A stretch of 64,000 nucleotides of DNA from Leucobacter sp. cx-42 (GTDB lineage Bacteria > Actinomycetota > Actinomycetes > Actinomycetales > Microbacteriaceae). The stretch is taken from NCBI RefSeq assembly GCF_014529985.1, contig NZ_JACVMU010000010.1:1-64000 (forward strand), written 5' to 3'. The stretch's first letter is position 1; each line of letters begins with the position of its first letter. The position numbers were made by a program, and so were the translations under genes. The notes under the pieces were generated by a model. That model searched no databases, was not told the DNA's origin, and saw nothing but the letters and a program-made list of their open reading frames with translations. Positions 35,343 to 42,923 of this stretch are shown here, in pieces.

Positions 35343-35834
35343 ATGTCCCCCTCTGCTGACTGGCGCTTTGGCCCGCTGCATCACGCGGCGGGTGAGGTTC
35401 TGCTGGGCGATCCGCTAGGAAATCACGCGGTGGTCTCCGGCAGCGGAATCTGCGGAGTGCAGGCCGACCAGTTCGACGAGTTTCTTCCGTGGGACTCGCT
35501 CACGAACATCGATTTCAGCTGCGACACCACCCGCTCACGTGCAGGCTCGCGGCTATTCGACGCGCTCTCGGCACTCCTCACGGCGTCGAGCGGCGAGGCC
35601 GCTCCCCTCGATCCACACGACCCGGGCGAGCTGCGCCTCGAAACCATCGCGGGTGAGGTGAGTACTTGGCGGATCGATGCGATGGACACCGGCAAGTACT
35701 GGCTCCCGTACGTTGAGGCCACGCAGGTGTTCCTCGAAATGATGCGTGTGAAGCCGGGATTTCGTGTAATTACAGAAGACGCGGCAGCGCTCGCGACTTG
35801 GTTCCGCACCGCAGTTTCTGAAGCCCAACGCTGA
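35343..35834 (+). CDS. Unrecognised 163-residue protein cotranscribed with xth
   Basis: I do not recognise this protein. It is soluble, acidic and without a signal peptide or membrane helix. The opening MSPSADWRFGPLHHAAGEVLLGD looks like a short beta domain. Conserved-looking Trp residues occur in FLPWDSL, STWRID, YWLPYV and TWFRTA. The ATG lies only 6 bases after the xth stop with no clear ribosome site, so coupled translation with xth is likely. Codon third positions are GC-rich as in its neighbours, which supports it being coding. A DNA-repair link is only suggested by position. Confidence 0.7.
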   Translation: MSPSADWRFGPLHHAAGEVLLGDPLGNHAVVSGSGICGVQADQFDEFLPWDSLTNIDFSCDTTRSRAGSRLFDALSALLTASSGEAAPLDPHDPGELRLETIAGEVSTWRIDAMDTGKYWLPYVEATQVFLEMMRVKPGFRVITEDAAALATWFRTAVSEAQR

Positions 35835-35962
35835 GTGGTTACTCGCTTTCCCTACAATTCCGCACAGGAAAACCCTATGAATGACGTATGTCAGCTACGC
35901 TGCAAGTCAGACATTTAGCGCGGATTCTTCACCCCGAAGGCTTCGCACCCGAAGGAGCCGAC

Positions 35963-36526
35963 GTGTCAGAACTCACACCTTTCTCAGGACCCGCGGTGCC
36001 CCCGGAGCCTCCCGTTGAGGCTTCGCAGCACCCGGTACAGCCAGTAGACGCGGCACAGGAAGCAGCGATCGCCGAAGCCGAAGCACAGCGTCAGGCCGCT
36101 GCGGCGACACCGGTGCAGCCCACTGCTCCTCAGTACGCGCCGCACCCCGGCTATGCGCCGCAGCAGGGTCAGCCCGTCCAGCCGGGTTATCCAGTCCAGC
36201 CGGGTCAGCCCGTCCAACCGCAGTACGGAGCTCCTGGGTATGTGCCAGGCAACGGCACGATTCCGCCCGGCGCAAACTCGTCTGACGCCGGTGCCACCAC
36301 GTCGATGATTCTTGGCATTCTCTCGATTGTCCTTGCCTGGTTTCTCGCCATTCTTGGTTGGGCATCAAGTATCACCGCGCTCATTATGGGCATCCTTGCG
36401 CTCAAGCGTGGCAATGCACAGGGCAAGGCAATTACCGGCATAGTCACCGGTGCGGTCGGCTTGCTCTGCTCGATCATCAGCTCGGTTATCGGCGCCATGA
36501 TCATGTCGAACATGTACTACTACTAG
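35963..36526 (+). CDS. DUF4190 membrane protein with Pro/Gln-rich N-terminus
   Basis: A 187-residue protein. The first 115 residues are Pro/Gln/Ala-rich with repeated PVQPGYPVQPGQPVQP units and lack structure. The last 70 hold the DUF4190 pattern: two helices, ATTSMILGILSIVLAWFLAILGW and LALKRGNAQGKAITGIVTGAVGLLCSIISSVI. The start is GTG 35963, with AAGGAG 5 bases upstream; the frame to 35888 is ignored. Such proteins are common in actinobacteria and lack a known function. TACAAT upstream (about 35854) could be its -10. It is followed by a clear terminator. Confidence 0.83.
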   Translation: MSELTPFSGPAVPPEPPVEASQHPVQPVDAAQEAAIAEAEAQRQAAAATPVQPTAPQYAPHPGYAPQQGQPVQPGYPVQPGQPVQPQYGAPGYVPGNGTIPPGANSSDAGATTSMILGILSIVLAWFLAILGWASSITALIMGILALKRGNAQGKAITGIVTGAVGLLCSIISSVIGAMIMSNMYYY

Positions 36527-36583
36527 GCAACAACTACTCGGCGCCGCGTGCGCCAAATGCCAGGGCCTATCGCCAGGCGGCAG

Positions 36584-36622
36584 AAAGGTGCTGACTCAGT
36601 GTTTCACTGGGTCAGCACCTTT
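36584..36622 (+). terminator. Intrinsic terminator after the DUF4190 gene
   Basis: Stem AAAGGTGCTGACTCAGT with ACTGGGTCAGCACCTTT (one mismatch), loop GTTTC, followed by TG. Confidence 0.85.
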
Positions 36623-36668
36623 TGTCATTCGAGCGCTTCACCCCACACTGCCGAGGTTTTCGTCGACC

Positions 36669-36757
36669 CAACCCGTCGAGATCACCCGTTTCTCTCGAAC
36701 AGGGGCGTTACTTGCGTAAGAAAGTACTCGTTTCGGGAGAAAGGCCCGATTTCGCGG
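36669..36757. repeat. Nested palindromic intergenic repeat, copy 5
   Basis: Left end CAACCCGTCGAGATC, GTTTCTCTCGAA, centre CTTGCGTAAG, GTTTCGGGAGAAA, right end ATTTCGCGG. The outer arms are more decayed than in other copies. Confidence 0.7.
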
Positions 36758-36967
36758 TGCTGGAAGGTGCTGAGCGAGGCGCTGGAAGGTGCTGAGCGAG
36801 GCACTCAGCGAGGTGCACGCAAAAAACTTTTCCCAAAGTTGGAATACCCAGCAACCTTTCACGTTATATTTACATGCAAGCGCATATACTTTAGTTATTA
36901 GCCCCTCGGGCGTCACCTCGGAACAACCGAGTCACCCCAGCGGATCCGAGCAGAAACGGAGAACATC

Positions 36968-38158
36968 ATGGAATTCGGCATCATGTCGGTCAGTGACATC
37001 ACTCGCGACCCGATCACGGGCGAGACCCCGAGTGAGGCGGAGCGCATCAAGGCGACCGTTCGCATTGCCAAGCACGCAGAAGATGCAGGCCTCGACGTCT
37101 TCGCAGTCGGCGAGCACCACAACCCGCCGTTCTTCTCGTCGTCACCGACCACGCTGCTCTCGCACATCGGCGCACTGACCGAGAAGATCAAGCTTTCGAC
37201 GAGCACCACGCTCATCACCACGAACGACCCCGTTCGTCTTGCTGAAGAGTACGCAATGCTCCAGCACCTCGTCGATGGCCGCATGGACCTCATGCTCGGC
37301 CGCGGCAACACCGCGCCCGTGTACCCCTGGTTCGGCCAGGACATTCGCAGCGGCCTGCCCCTCGCACTCGAGCACTACAACCTACTCCACCGCCTGTGGC
37401 GTGAAGACGTGGTCGATTTCGAGGGCAAGTTCCGGACCTCACTGCAGGGCTTCACCTCGACGCCCCGCCCGCTCGATGACGTTCCCCCGTTCGTCTGGCA
37501 CGGCTCGATCCGCACCCCTGAGATTGCAGAGCAGGCTGCGTACTACGGTGATGGTTTCTTCGCGAACCACATCTTCTGGCCTTCCGAGCACTCGCTCCGC
37601 CTCATCAACTTCTACCGCCAGCGCTTCGAGCACTACGGCCACGGCAAGGCAGAGCAGGCAATCGTTGGCCTCGGCGGCCAGGCCTTCATCTCGAAGAACT
37701 CGCAGGATGCGCACGAGCGTTTCCGCCCGTACTTCAACGCGGCTCCCGTCTACGGCAACGGCCCCCGCATGGAAGACTTCGCGCAGCAGACTCCGCTCTC
37801 GGTCGGCAGCCCGCAGGAGGTCATCGACAAGACCCTGACCTTCCGCGAGACCTTCGGCGACTACCAGCGCCAGCTGTTCCTCGTCGACCATGCCGGTCTC
37901 CCCGAGAAGATGGTGCTTGAGCAGATCGACCTGCTCGGCGAGCACGTCGTCCCCGTTGTCCGTGCAGAGCTCGAGGCGAAGCGCGTTGCAGGCGTTCCCG
38001 CAACCGCGCCGACCCACGCACAGCTGGTCAAGGCAAAGTACGGCGACGAGGCACCTCGCCAGCCGCGCCCGAACGCAAACCGTGGCGACAACGTCACCGG
38101 CGGATCCCCCTACCAGGATTCACCGGGTGCGCGCGGCGCAGCTTTCGGCCTGAACTAA
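36968..38158 (+). CDS. Luciferase-like flavin monooxygenase (CE1758 type)
   Basis: A 396-residue flavin-dependent monooxygenase with the luciferase-like fold. It opens MEFGIMSVSDITRDPITGETPSEAERIKATVRIAKHAE, a form typical of the CE1758 subgroup. GEHHNPPFFSSSPTTLL (about residues 49-65), DGRMDLMLGRGN and PFVWHGSIRTPEIAEQAAYYGDGFF are further signatures. It would use reduced FMN supplied by the partner reductase at 38661. The substrate is unknown. GGAG precedes the ATG by 8 bases. The order monooxygenase-MarR-FMN reductase, in one direction, marks this as a two-component oxygenase with its own regulator. Confidence 0.9.
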   Translation: MEFGIMSVSDITRDPITGETPSEAERIKATVRIAKHAEDAGLDVFAVGEHHNPPFFSSSPTTLLSHIGALTEKIKLSTSTTLITTNDPVRLAEEYAMLQHLVDGRMDLMLGRGNTAPVYPWFGQDIRSGLPLALEHYNLLHRLWREDVVDFEGKFRTSLQGFTSTPRPLDDVPPFVWHGSIRTPEIAEQAAYYGDGFFANHIFWPSEHSLRLINFYRQRFEHYGHGKAEQAIVGLGGQAFISKNSQDAHERFRPYFNAAPVYGNGPRMEDFAQQTPLSVGSPQEVIDKTLTFRETFGDYQRQLFLVDHAGLPEKMVLEQIDLLGEHVVPVVRAELEAKRVAGVPATAPTHAQLVKAKYGDEAPRQPRPNANRGDNVTGGSPYQDSPGARGAAFGLN

Positions 38159-38161
38159 AAT
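38156..38161 (+). promoter_or_regulatory. -10 element of leaderless marR gene, overlapping the upstream stop codon
   Basis: TAAAAT, 7 bases before the ATG at 38169. Its first three bases are the TAA stop of the monooxygenase gene. Confidence 0.45.
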
Positions 38162-38168
38162 TAGTGTC

Positions 38169-38627
38169 ATGACCCCCGACTCAGTAGCAGGCAGCTCACG
38201 CGCCGATATTCGTCTCGCCAATGAAACTTGGGAGTCGTTCATCACCGTGTACTCACGCTTCATGGGCGGGTTTGGCGCCGAGCCGATCTGGAAGAACGCG
38301 AGCATGCGAGAGTACGACGTGCTCTACACCCTCGCGAAGGCCTCGACGCCACTGCGCTTGAACGATCTGTGCGAGGGCGTGCTGCTCAGCCAGCCCGCCC
38401 TCTCACGGCTCGTCGATCGCCTCGTGAACCGCGGGCTTGTTGCTCGCGAACCTGACCCAGAGGACGGTCGCGCAGTGCGGATCCGCCTCACCGAAACCGG
38501 CACCGAGGTGCAGCGCGAGATCGGTCGTGCGCACGGCCGCAGCGTGAATCGCGAACTCACCAGCAGGTTGTCGACCGACGAGCTCGAAGAGCTCCAGGCA
38601 CTCTGCCGCAAGCTACTCGATCAGTAG
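38169..38627 (+). CDS. MarR-family transcriptional regulator
   Basis: A 152-residue winged-helix regulator. The DNA-binding region LRLNDLCEGVLLSQPALSRLVDRLVNRGLVAREPDPEDGRAVRIRLTETG (about residues 61-110) has the MarR recognition helix and the wing with the conserved D-x-R. It lies between the flavin monooxygenase and FMN reductase genes, so it likely controls this module. The ATG is 10 bases after the upstream stop. An internal leaderless promoter may let the regulator be made without the monooxygenase. Confidence 0.9.
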   Translation: MTPDSVAGSSRADIRLANETWESFITVYSRFMGGFGAEPIWKNASMREYDVLYTLAKASTPLRLNDLCEGVLLSQPALSRLVDRLVNRGLVAREPDPEDGRAVRIRLTETGTEVQREIGRAHGRSVNRELTSRLSTDELEELQALCRKLLDQ

Positions 38628-38660
38628 CACCCACACAGACTTTCTTTGGAGAAACACCTC

Positions 38661-39380
38661 ATGAACGCACCGTTCGATGGGGTTGGCAGCGCCGACCCTG
38701 AAAACACCGAAATCACCGCTTCGGCAGTCAAGCAGATCGTCGTGGTCAACGCCGGCACCGGCGAACCCTCGTCGACCGGCATGCTCGCCGATCGCACGGT
38801 CTCCCGCGTGCTCGCACTCGCTGAGAAGCGCGGCGTCAAGGTTGAAGCGCGCGTCATCAACCTGCGCAACCTCGCCAGCGACATCATGACCGCGATCACC
38901 ACCCAGCACGTGTCGCCTGAGCTGCAAAGGGCGAGCGATCTCATGCGCGACGCCGACGGCATCATCGCGGCGACGCCCGTCTACAAGGCAGGCGCGAGCG
39001 GACTCTTCACCGCGTTCTTCCAGGTGCTCGACAACGACCTGCTCATCGGCACCCCGGTCGTGCTCGGCGCGACTGCCGGCAGCGCACGTCACTCGCTCGT
39101 CGTTGACGACCAGCTGCGTGGCCTCTTCTCCTACCTCCGCACGATCACCGTTCCGACCTCACTCGTGAGCTCGCCCGACGACTACAGCACCGGCGAGTTC
39201 GGCAAGCGCGTGGATCGCGCCGCTACCGAGCTGCTTGCGTTGGTCGAGGCGGGCTTCCGCGAGACCGTTCGCGGAGATTCCTGGAACAGCTACCAGCACA
39301 GCTTCGGCAGTGCTGGCGGATCCGAGTTCGGTATCGACTTCGACTCGGACCTCATGCGCATGGCAACCGGCGGCAAGTAA
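38661..39380 (+). CDS. NAD(P)H-dependent FMN reductase (CE1759 type)
   Basis: A 239-residue flavodoxin-fold reductase that should supply reduced FMN to the monooxygenase at 36968. IVVVNAGTGEPSSTGMLADR (about residues 25-44) forms the FMN phosphate loop. ADGIIAATPVYKAGASGLFTAFFQVLDN is the second family segment, and LLIGTPVVLGATAGSARHSLVVDDQLR completes the fold. It is the typical partner of CE1758-type oxygenases. ATG 38661 has TTGGAG 9 bases upstream; an in-frame ATG at 38646 is rejected. It is last in the operon and a terminator follows. Confidence 0.9.
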   Translation: MNAPFDGVGSADPENTEITASAVKQIVVVNAGTGEPSSTGMLADRTVSRVLALAEKRGVKVEARVINLRNLASDIMTAITTQHVSPELQRASDLMRDADGIIAATPVYKAGASGLFTAFFQVLDNDLLIGTPVVLGATAGSARHSLVVDDQLRGLFSYLRTITVPTSLVSSPDDYSTGEFGKRVDRAATELLALVEAGFRETVRGDSWNSYQHSFGSAGGSEFGIDFDSDLMRMATGGK

Positions 39381-39477
39381 GCCTGGCGGCCTCGGCTGCG
39401 CCGGGTGCGCTCCCCCGTTGACCTCGCGGTCCTGTCTCCTTTCTGGGGGCGCGCACTGACCTTTGCATAACGCATTT

Positions 39478-39503
39478 GGGCTCCTCTTTTGAGGGGCCCT
39501 TTT
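39478..39503 (+). terminator. Intrinsic terminator of the flavin monooxygenase operon
   Basis: GGGCTCCTC-tttt-GAGGGGCCC followed by TTTTG (one G-T pair). Confidence 0.8.
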
Positions 39504-39586
39504 GCATGCCTGGGGTGTGGTTGGTGCGCAGTGGGTGCGCGGTATGCGGCGCCCAAACCTCAACACCTCATGTGCGCTGCCAAGGA

Positions 39587-39618
39587 GAAAGAACGGGCCG
39601 GCCTGTGGCCGGGCGGCC
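39587..39618 (-). terminator. GC-rich hairpin repeat (GGCAGCCCGGCC family), member 2
   Basis: CCGGCC-tgt-GGCCGG stem; read on the minus strand it ends CCCGTTCTTTCTCC. It lies downstream of the aldehyde dehydrogenase gene. Confidence 0.6.
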
Positions 39619-39692
39619 ATTCCCACCCACCAGGGCGACAGGCTGGCTCAGCGGTGCCGGTTTGGAGGCCCGAAACGGGGTCTACCAACGAG

Positions 39693-39829
39693 TCAACCCC
39701 TCGAAATCGACGGTTTCTGCCGAGAAGGGGCCTTTCATACGTATGAAAGGGGTGATCTCGACAGAAAGTGCCAGTTTCGAGGGGTTGGCCCCAGGGTGTG
39801 GGCTCAAGTGCCAGTTTCGAGGGGTTGAA
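39693..39829. repeat. Nested palindromic intergenic repeat, copy 6, best preserved, with extra half-unit
   Basis: Ends CAACCCCTCGAAA and TTTCGAGGGGTTG are perfect complements. The centre CCTTTCATACGTATGAAAGG (39731-39750) is a perfect 20-bp palindrome, with TTTCTGCCGAGA and TCTCGACAGAAA around it. A second right half (GTGCCAGTTTCGAGGGGTTG) is repeated at about 39808-39828. Confidence 0.85.
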
Positions 39830-39886
39830 CGGGCGGAGCCCAAAAGAGTGGAGCGGGAGAGCGCAAGCGCTCACCCGCTCAGCACC

Positions 39887-41263
39887 CTACGCAGCGACGA
39901 AGTACAACCGCTTGTTCGCGAACTCGCCAATGCCGAGCGGGCCCATCTCGCGGCCGTAGCCCGAGCGCTTGACGCCACCGAACGGAATCTCCGCGGCTTC
40001 CGCAGCGATCGTGTTCACGTGAGCCATGCCAACCTCGAGACGCGATGCGACGCGCGCAGCGCGTGCTTCATCGGTCGAGAAGACCGATCCGCCAAGTCCG
40101 AGGTCGCAGTCGTTTGCGAGTTCGAGCGCTTCCTCGTCGCTCGATACGCGGTAGACGGTAGCGACCGGGCCGAAGATCTCTTCGCGGTACGAGTCGGAGT
40201 CGCGGGGAACACCGGTGAGGACGGCCGGCGAGTAGTACGCCGAGGGGCCTTCCGAGAGCACGCCGCCAGCCTCGATGGTTGCGCCTGCGGCAACCGCGCG
40301 CTGCACCTGCTCGTTGACGGTCTCTGCTGCTGCGCGGCTCGAGAGCGGAGCGTACTCGCCCTCGCCCATGTTGAGCTGGTCGCCGGGCTTCAGGCCCGCG
40401 GCAAGCTTCTTGAGCTCTGCAACGAACTCGTCGTAGATGTCGTCCATGACGATGAGGCGCTTGTTCGAGTTGCAGACCTGGCCGCCGTTGTAGACGCGGA
40501 AGTTCCACGCCTCAGCAGCGGTCGCAGCAACATCGTCGGAGTCGAGCACGACCATGGGGTCAATGCCACCGAGCTCGAGTACGCACTTTTTCAAGTGAGT
40601 GCCAGCCTGCGCACCGATGATCGCGCCTGCACGCTCTGAACCGGTGAGCGAGACGCCCTGCACGCGCTTGTCGGCGATGATCGTCGAGATCTGCGAGTGC
40701 GACGCGAAGATGTTCTGGTAGCCACCGACGGGAACGCCAGCCTGCTCGAAGATCTCCTGCATGGTGAGTGCCGAGCGTGCGCAGATGTCTGCGTGCTTCA
40801 GCAGAATGGTGTTGCCGAGCAGCAGGTTGGGAGCTGCAAAGCGAGCGACCTGGTAGTACGGGAAGTTCCAGGGCATAACACCGAGCAGCACACCGAGCGA
40901 CTTGTGCTCGACGTACGCCTTGCCGGGTACGGTGCTGGGGATCTCGTAGTCGGTGATGAGGCCGGGGCCGTACACCGCGTAGTACTCGATGATGTCGGTT
41001 GCGAACTGGACCTCGTCGAGGCTTTCCTCGTAGGTCTTGCCCATCTCGACTGCGATGATCTTTGCAAGCTCTTCCTTGCGCTCACCAAAGATCTCAGCGA
41101 CGCGCTTGATGACGCCTGCGCGCTCCTGCACGCTGCGTTCGCGCCACTCGCGGTAGACGTCGTCTGCTGCGGTGATCGCAGCGTCGATCTGTGCGTCGGT
41201 CGCTGCTTCGAACGTCTCGACGATTTCGCCGGTTGCAGGGTTCTGCACGCGGTACTTGGACAT
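39887..41263 (-). CDS. NAD(P)-dependent aldehyde dehydrogenase (succinate-semialdehyde dehydrogenase-like)
   Basis: A 458-residue aldehyde dehydrogenase. It has MPWNFPYYQVARFAAPNLLLGN (about residues 114-135), VSLTGSERAGAIIG for cofactor binding, the general base in CVLELGGIDPMVVL (Glu), and the catalytic Cys in YNGGQVCNSNKRLIV (near residue 260). The C-terminal EIPFGGVKRSGYGRE is standard. Compact length and EVMGKTYEE-like N-terminal text (VEMGKTYEESLDEVQF) fit the GabD/YneI group. The substrate is probably succinate semialdehyde or a similar short aldehyde. ATG 41263 has AAAGGAG 6 bases upstream. It is third in the mmsA-aminotransferase-aldehyde dehydrogenase cluster, behind a hairpin. Confidence 0.9.
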   Translation of the reverse strand: MSKYRVQNPATGEIVETFEAATDAQIDAAITAADDVYREWRERSVQERAGVIKRVAEIFGERKEELAKIIAVEMGKTYEESLDEVQFATDIIEYYAVYGPGLITDYEIPSTVPGKAYVEHKSLGVLLGVMPWNFPYYQVARFAAPNLLLGNTILLKHADICARSALTMQEIFEQAGVPVGGYQNIFASHSQISTIIADKRVQGVSLTGSERAGAIIGAQAGTHLKKCVLELGGIDPMVVLDSDDVAATAAEAWNFRVYNGGQVCNSNKRLIVMDDIYDEFVAELKKLAAGLKPGDQLNMGEGEYAPLSSRAAAETVNEQVQRAVAAGATIEAGGVLSEGPSAYYSPAVLTGVPRDSDSYREEIFGPVATVYRVSSDEEALELANDCDLGLGGSVFSTDEARAARVASRLEVGMAHVNTIAAEAAEIPFGGVKRSGYGREMGPLGIGEFANKRLYFVAA

Positions 41264-41382
41264 TGAAACTCCTTTGTCCTGGGTTGGGTGCTCCGGTCGC
41301 GCAACGAGTCGTGTCGCGCGCGGATGGATGCGGTTGGGGTTGCCCCGTAGCCAGTCTGTCGTGGCGGATCGGGAAAACCAAG

Positions 41383-41416
41383 AGCCGGGGATCAGGCTCA
41401 CACCCAATCCCCGGCT
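41383..41416 (-). terminator. Hairpin between aminotransferase and aldehyde dehydrogenase genes
   Basis: Perfect 10-bp stem AGCCGGGGAT with ATCCCCGGCT and a 14-base loop. On the minus strand it is followed by CTTGGTTTTCC. It could terminate or attenuate readthrough into the aldehyde dehydrogenase gene. Confidence 0.6.
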
Positions 41417-41421
41417 AAGGG

Positions 41422-42789
41422 TTACTTACCTACGTAAGCAGCATCTGCAGCGTCGAGCGCTGCGTCGATGATGTCGAGGCCCTTCACGAGGTCCGCTTCG
41501 CTCGTGATGAGCGGCGGCGCGATCTGCAGGCGGTTGCCGGCAGCGAACGGCCAGAGGCCCGCGCTCTTGCAGGCTGCGACAACGTTGTTGTACGCCTCTG
41601 CGCCGAGCGGCTCGCGGGTCTCGCGATCGGTGACGAGCTCAAGTGCCCAGAAGAAGCCCTTGCCGCGAACTTCGCCGATCGACTTGTGCTTCGCAGCCAT
41701 CTCATTGAGGCGGGGCTCGATCACGCGCGCTGCGAGATCGCGAACGCGCTCGAGGATCTGCTCTTCCTTGAAGATGTCGTACGTTGCGACGCCTGCTGCA
41801 CACGCGAGCGGGTGGCCCGAGTAGGTGAGGCCGCCGGGGAACGAGGTCTCCTCGAACGCCTGGTGGATCTTCTCGCTGATGACCACGCCACCGAGGGGGA
41901 CGTAACCCGAGTTGACTCCCTTTGCGAAGGTAACGAGGTCGGGGGTGACGTCGAAGCCCTGGAATGCGAACCACTCACCAGTGCGGCCGAAGCCTGCCAT
42001 GACCTCATCGCAGATGAGGAGGATGCCGTAGCGGTCGCAGATCTCGCGAACACCGGGCAGGTAGCCTGCGGGCGGGACGAAGATACCGTTGGTGCCGGTC
42101 ACGGTCTCGAGGATGATTGCCGCGATGGTGTCGGGTCCTTCGAGCTGAATGGTGTGCTCGAGGTGACGAAGCGCGCGCTCCGACTCCTGCGCCTCAGTCT
42201 CAGCGTGGAACTCCGAGCGGTACTGGTACGGGCCCATGAAGTGGACAACGCCAGCGTCGGGGGTGCCGTTCGGCCAGCGACGTGCTTCACCGGTCAGGGT
42301 GATCGCGGTCGAGGTCGAGCCGTGGTACGAGCGGTAGCGCGCCATGATCTTCTGGCGACCGGTCGACTGACGAGCCATACGCACTGCGTACTCGTTTGCG
42401 TCTGCACCGCCGTTGGTGAAGAAGACCGAGCGTGCACCCTCGAACGAGTGCTCAACGATGCGCTTTGCGAGCTCGCCGCGCACGTCGTTTGCCATTGCGG
42501 GCTGGATGGTCGCGAGGCGACCTGCCTGCTCCTGGATGGCGCGGATCAGACCGGGGTGCTGGTGACCGAGGTTCAGGTTCACGAGCTGCGACGAGAAATC
42601 AAGGTATTCCTTGCCGTCGTAGTCCCAGAAACGAACGCCCTCGCCCTTGGCGATGGGAAGCGGGTTGATCTTGCCCTGCGCCGACCACGAATGGAAGACG
42701 TAATCGCGATCGTTCGAACGGACCTCGCGCTGCGCGTCGGTGTCACCGAACGCCTGCTCGGTGCCGTTGAGGTCTACATAATCAGACAT
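41422..42789 (-). CDS. Class III (omega) aminotransferase
   Basis: A 455-residue PLP-dependent aminotransferase. The cofactor site appears as FFTNGGADANEYAVRMAR (about residues 104-121), RYRSYHGST, ILICDEVMAGFGRTGEWFA (Asp that contacts the PLP ring) and TFAKGVNSGYVPLGGVV (Schiff-base Lys). The omega-amino group of the family uses beta-alanine, taurine, GABA or similar amines with pyruvate. Next to mmsA, beta-alanine to malonate semialdehyde is a natural fit (inference). ATG 42789 begins MSDYVDLNG; AAGGAA lies about 13 bases upstream, a loose spacing. It is the second gene of the cluster. Confidence 0.9.
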   Translation of the reverse strand: MSDYVDLNGTEQAFGDTDAQREVRSNDRDYVFHSWSAQGKINPLPIAKGEGVRFWDYDGKEYLDFSSQLVNLNLGHQHPGLIRAIQEQAGRLATIQPAMANDVRGELAKRIVEHSFEGARSVFFTNGGADANEYAVRMARQSTGRQKIMARYRSYHGSTSTAITLTGEARRWPNGTPDAGVVHFMGPYQYRSEFHAETEAQESERALRHLEHTIQLEGPDTIAAIILETVTGTNGIFVPPAGYLPGVREICDRYGILLICDEVMAGFGRTGEWFAFQGFDVTPDLVTFAKGVNSGYVPLGGVVISEKIHQAFEETSFPGGLTYSGHPLACAAGVATYDIFKEEQILERVRDLAARVIEPRLNEMAAKHKSIGEVRGKGFFWALELVTDRETREPLGAEAYNNVVAACKSAGLWPFAAGNRLQIAPPLITSEADLVKGLDIIDAALDAADAAYVGK

Positions 42790-42848
42790 GTTGTGTGAGA
42801 GTTCCTTCTGCGGTGAAAGTACTAATACCGAGGACCAAAGCCCCGGGA

Positions 42849-42894
42849 CGGTCCGTGCGCTGCCATGCTGGGGATTACAGCAGCTCACGGACCG
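42849..42894 (-). terminator. Hairpin between mmsA and aminotransferase genes
   Basis: CGGTCCGTG with CACGGACCG, extended by GCTGC/GCAGC past a one-base mismatch, loop of about 18 bases. No T-run; it could be an RNA-processing or attenuation structure. Confidence 0.45.
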
Positions 42895-42923
42895 CCCTCG
42901 GGGCGATGGAAGAGTGGGGCGTG

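Larger units (their letters stand above)
36527..36967. other. Gene-free stretch before the flavin monooxygenase operon
   Basis: It contains a terminator (36584-36622), palindromic repeat copy 5, and a short direct repeat GGAAGGTGCTGAGCGAGGC (about 36764 and 36784). An AT-richer promoter-like region (36860-36900) with TATACT precedes the 36968 gene. No coding frame is credible. Confidence 0.65.
39381..39886. other. Gene-free convergent stretch between FMN reductase and aldehyde dehydrogenase genes
   Basis: It contains an intrinsic terminator, a member of the GC-rich hairpin family (39587-39618) and palindromic repeat copy 6 with an extra right half-unit. Frames crossing it are repeat-derived and not credible. 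Confidence 0.7.

Noticed and set aside
36760-36810. Direct repeats of GGTGCTGAGCGAGGC as a regulatory array.
   Set aside because: Only about two to three short copies next to a decayed palindromic element; more likely repeat debris.
39476-39900. Short frames across the palindromic repeats, also at 17096-17554 and 36548-36901, with recurring peptides.
   Set aside because: The recurring peptides come only from the repeated DNA; there is no start context, and the palindromes give frames on both strands.
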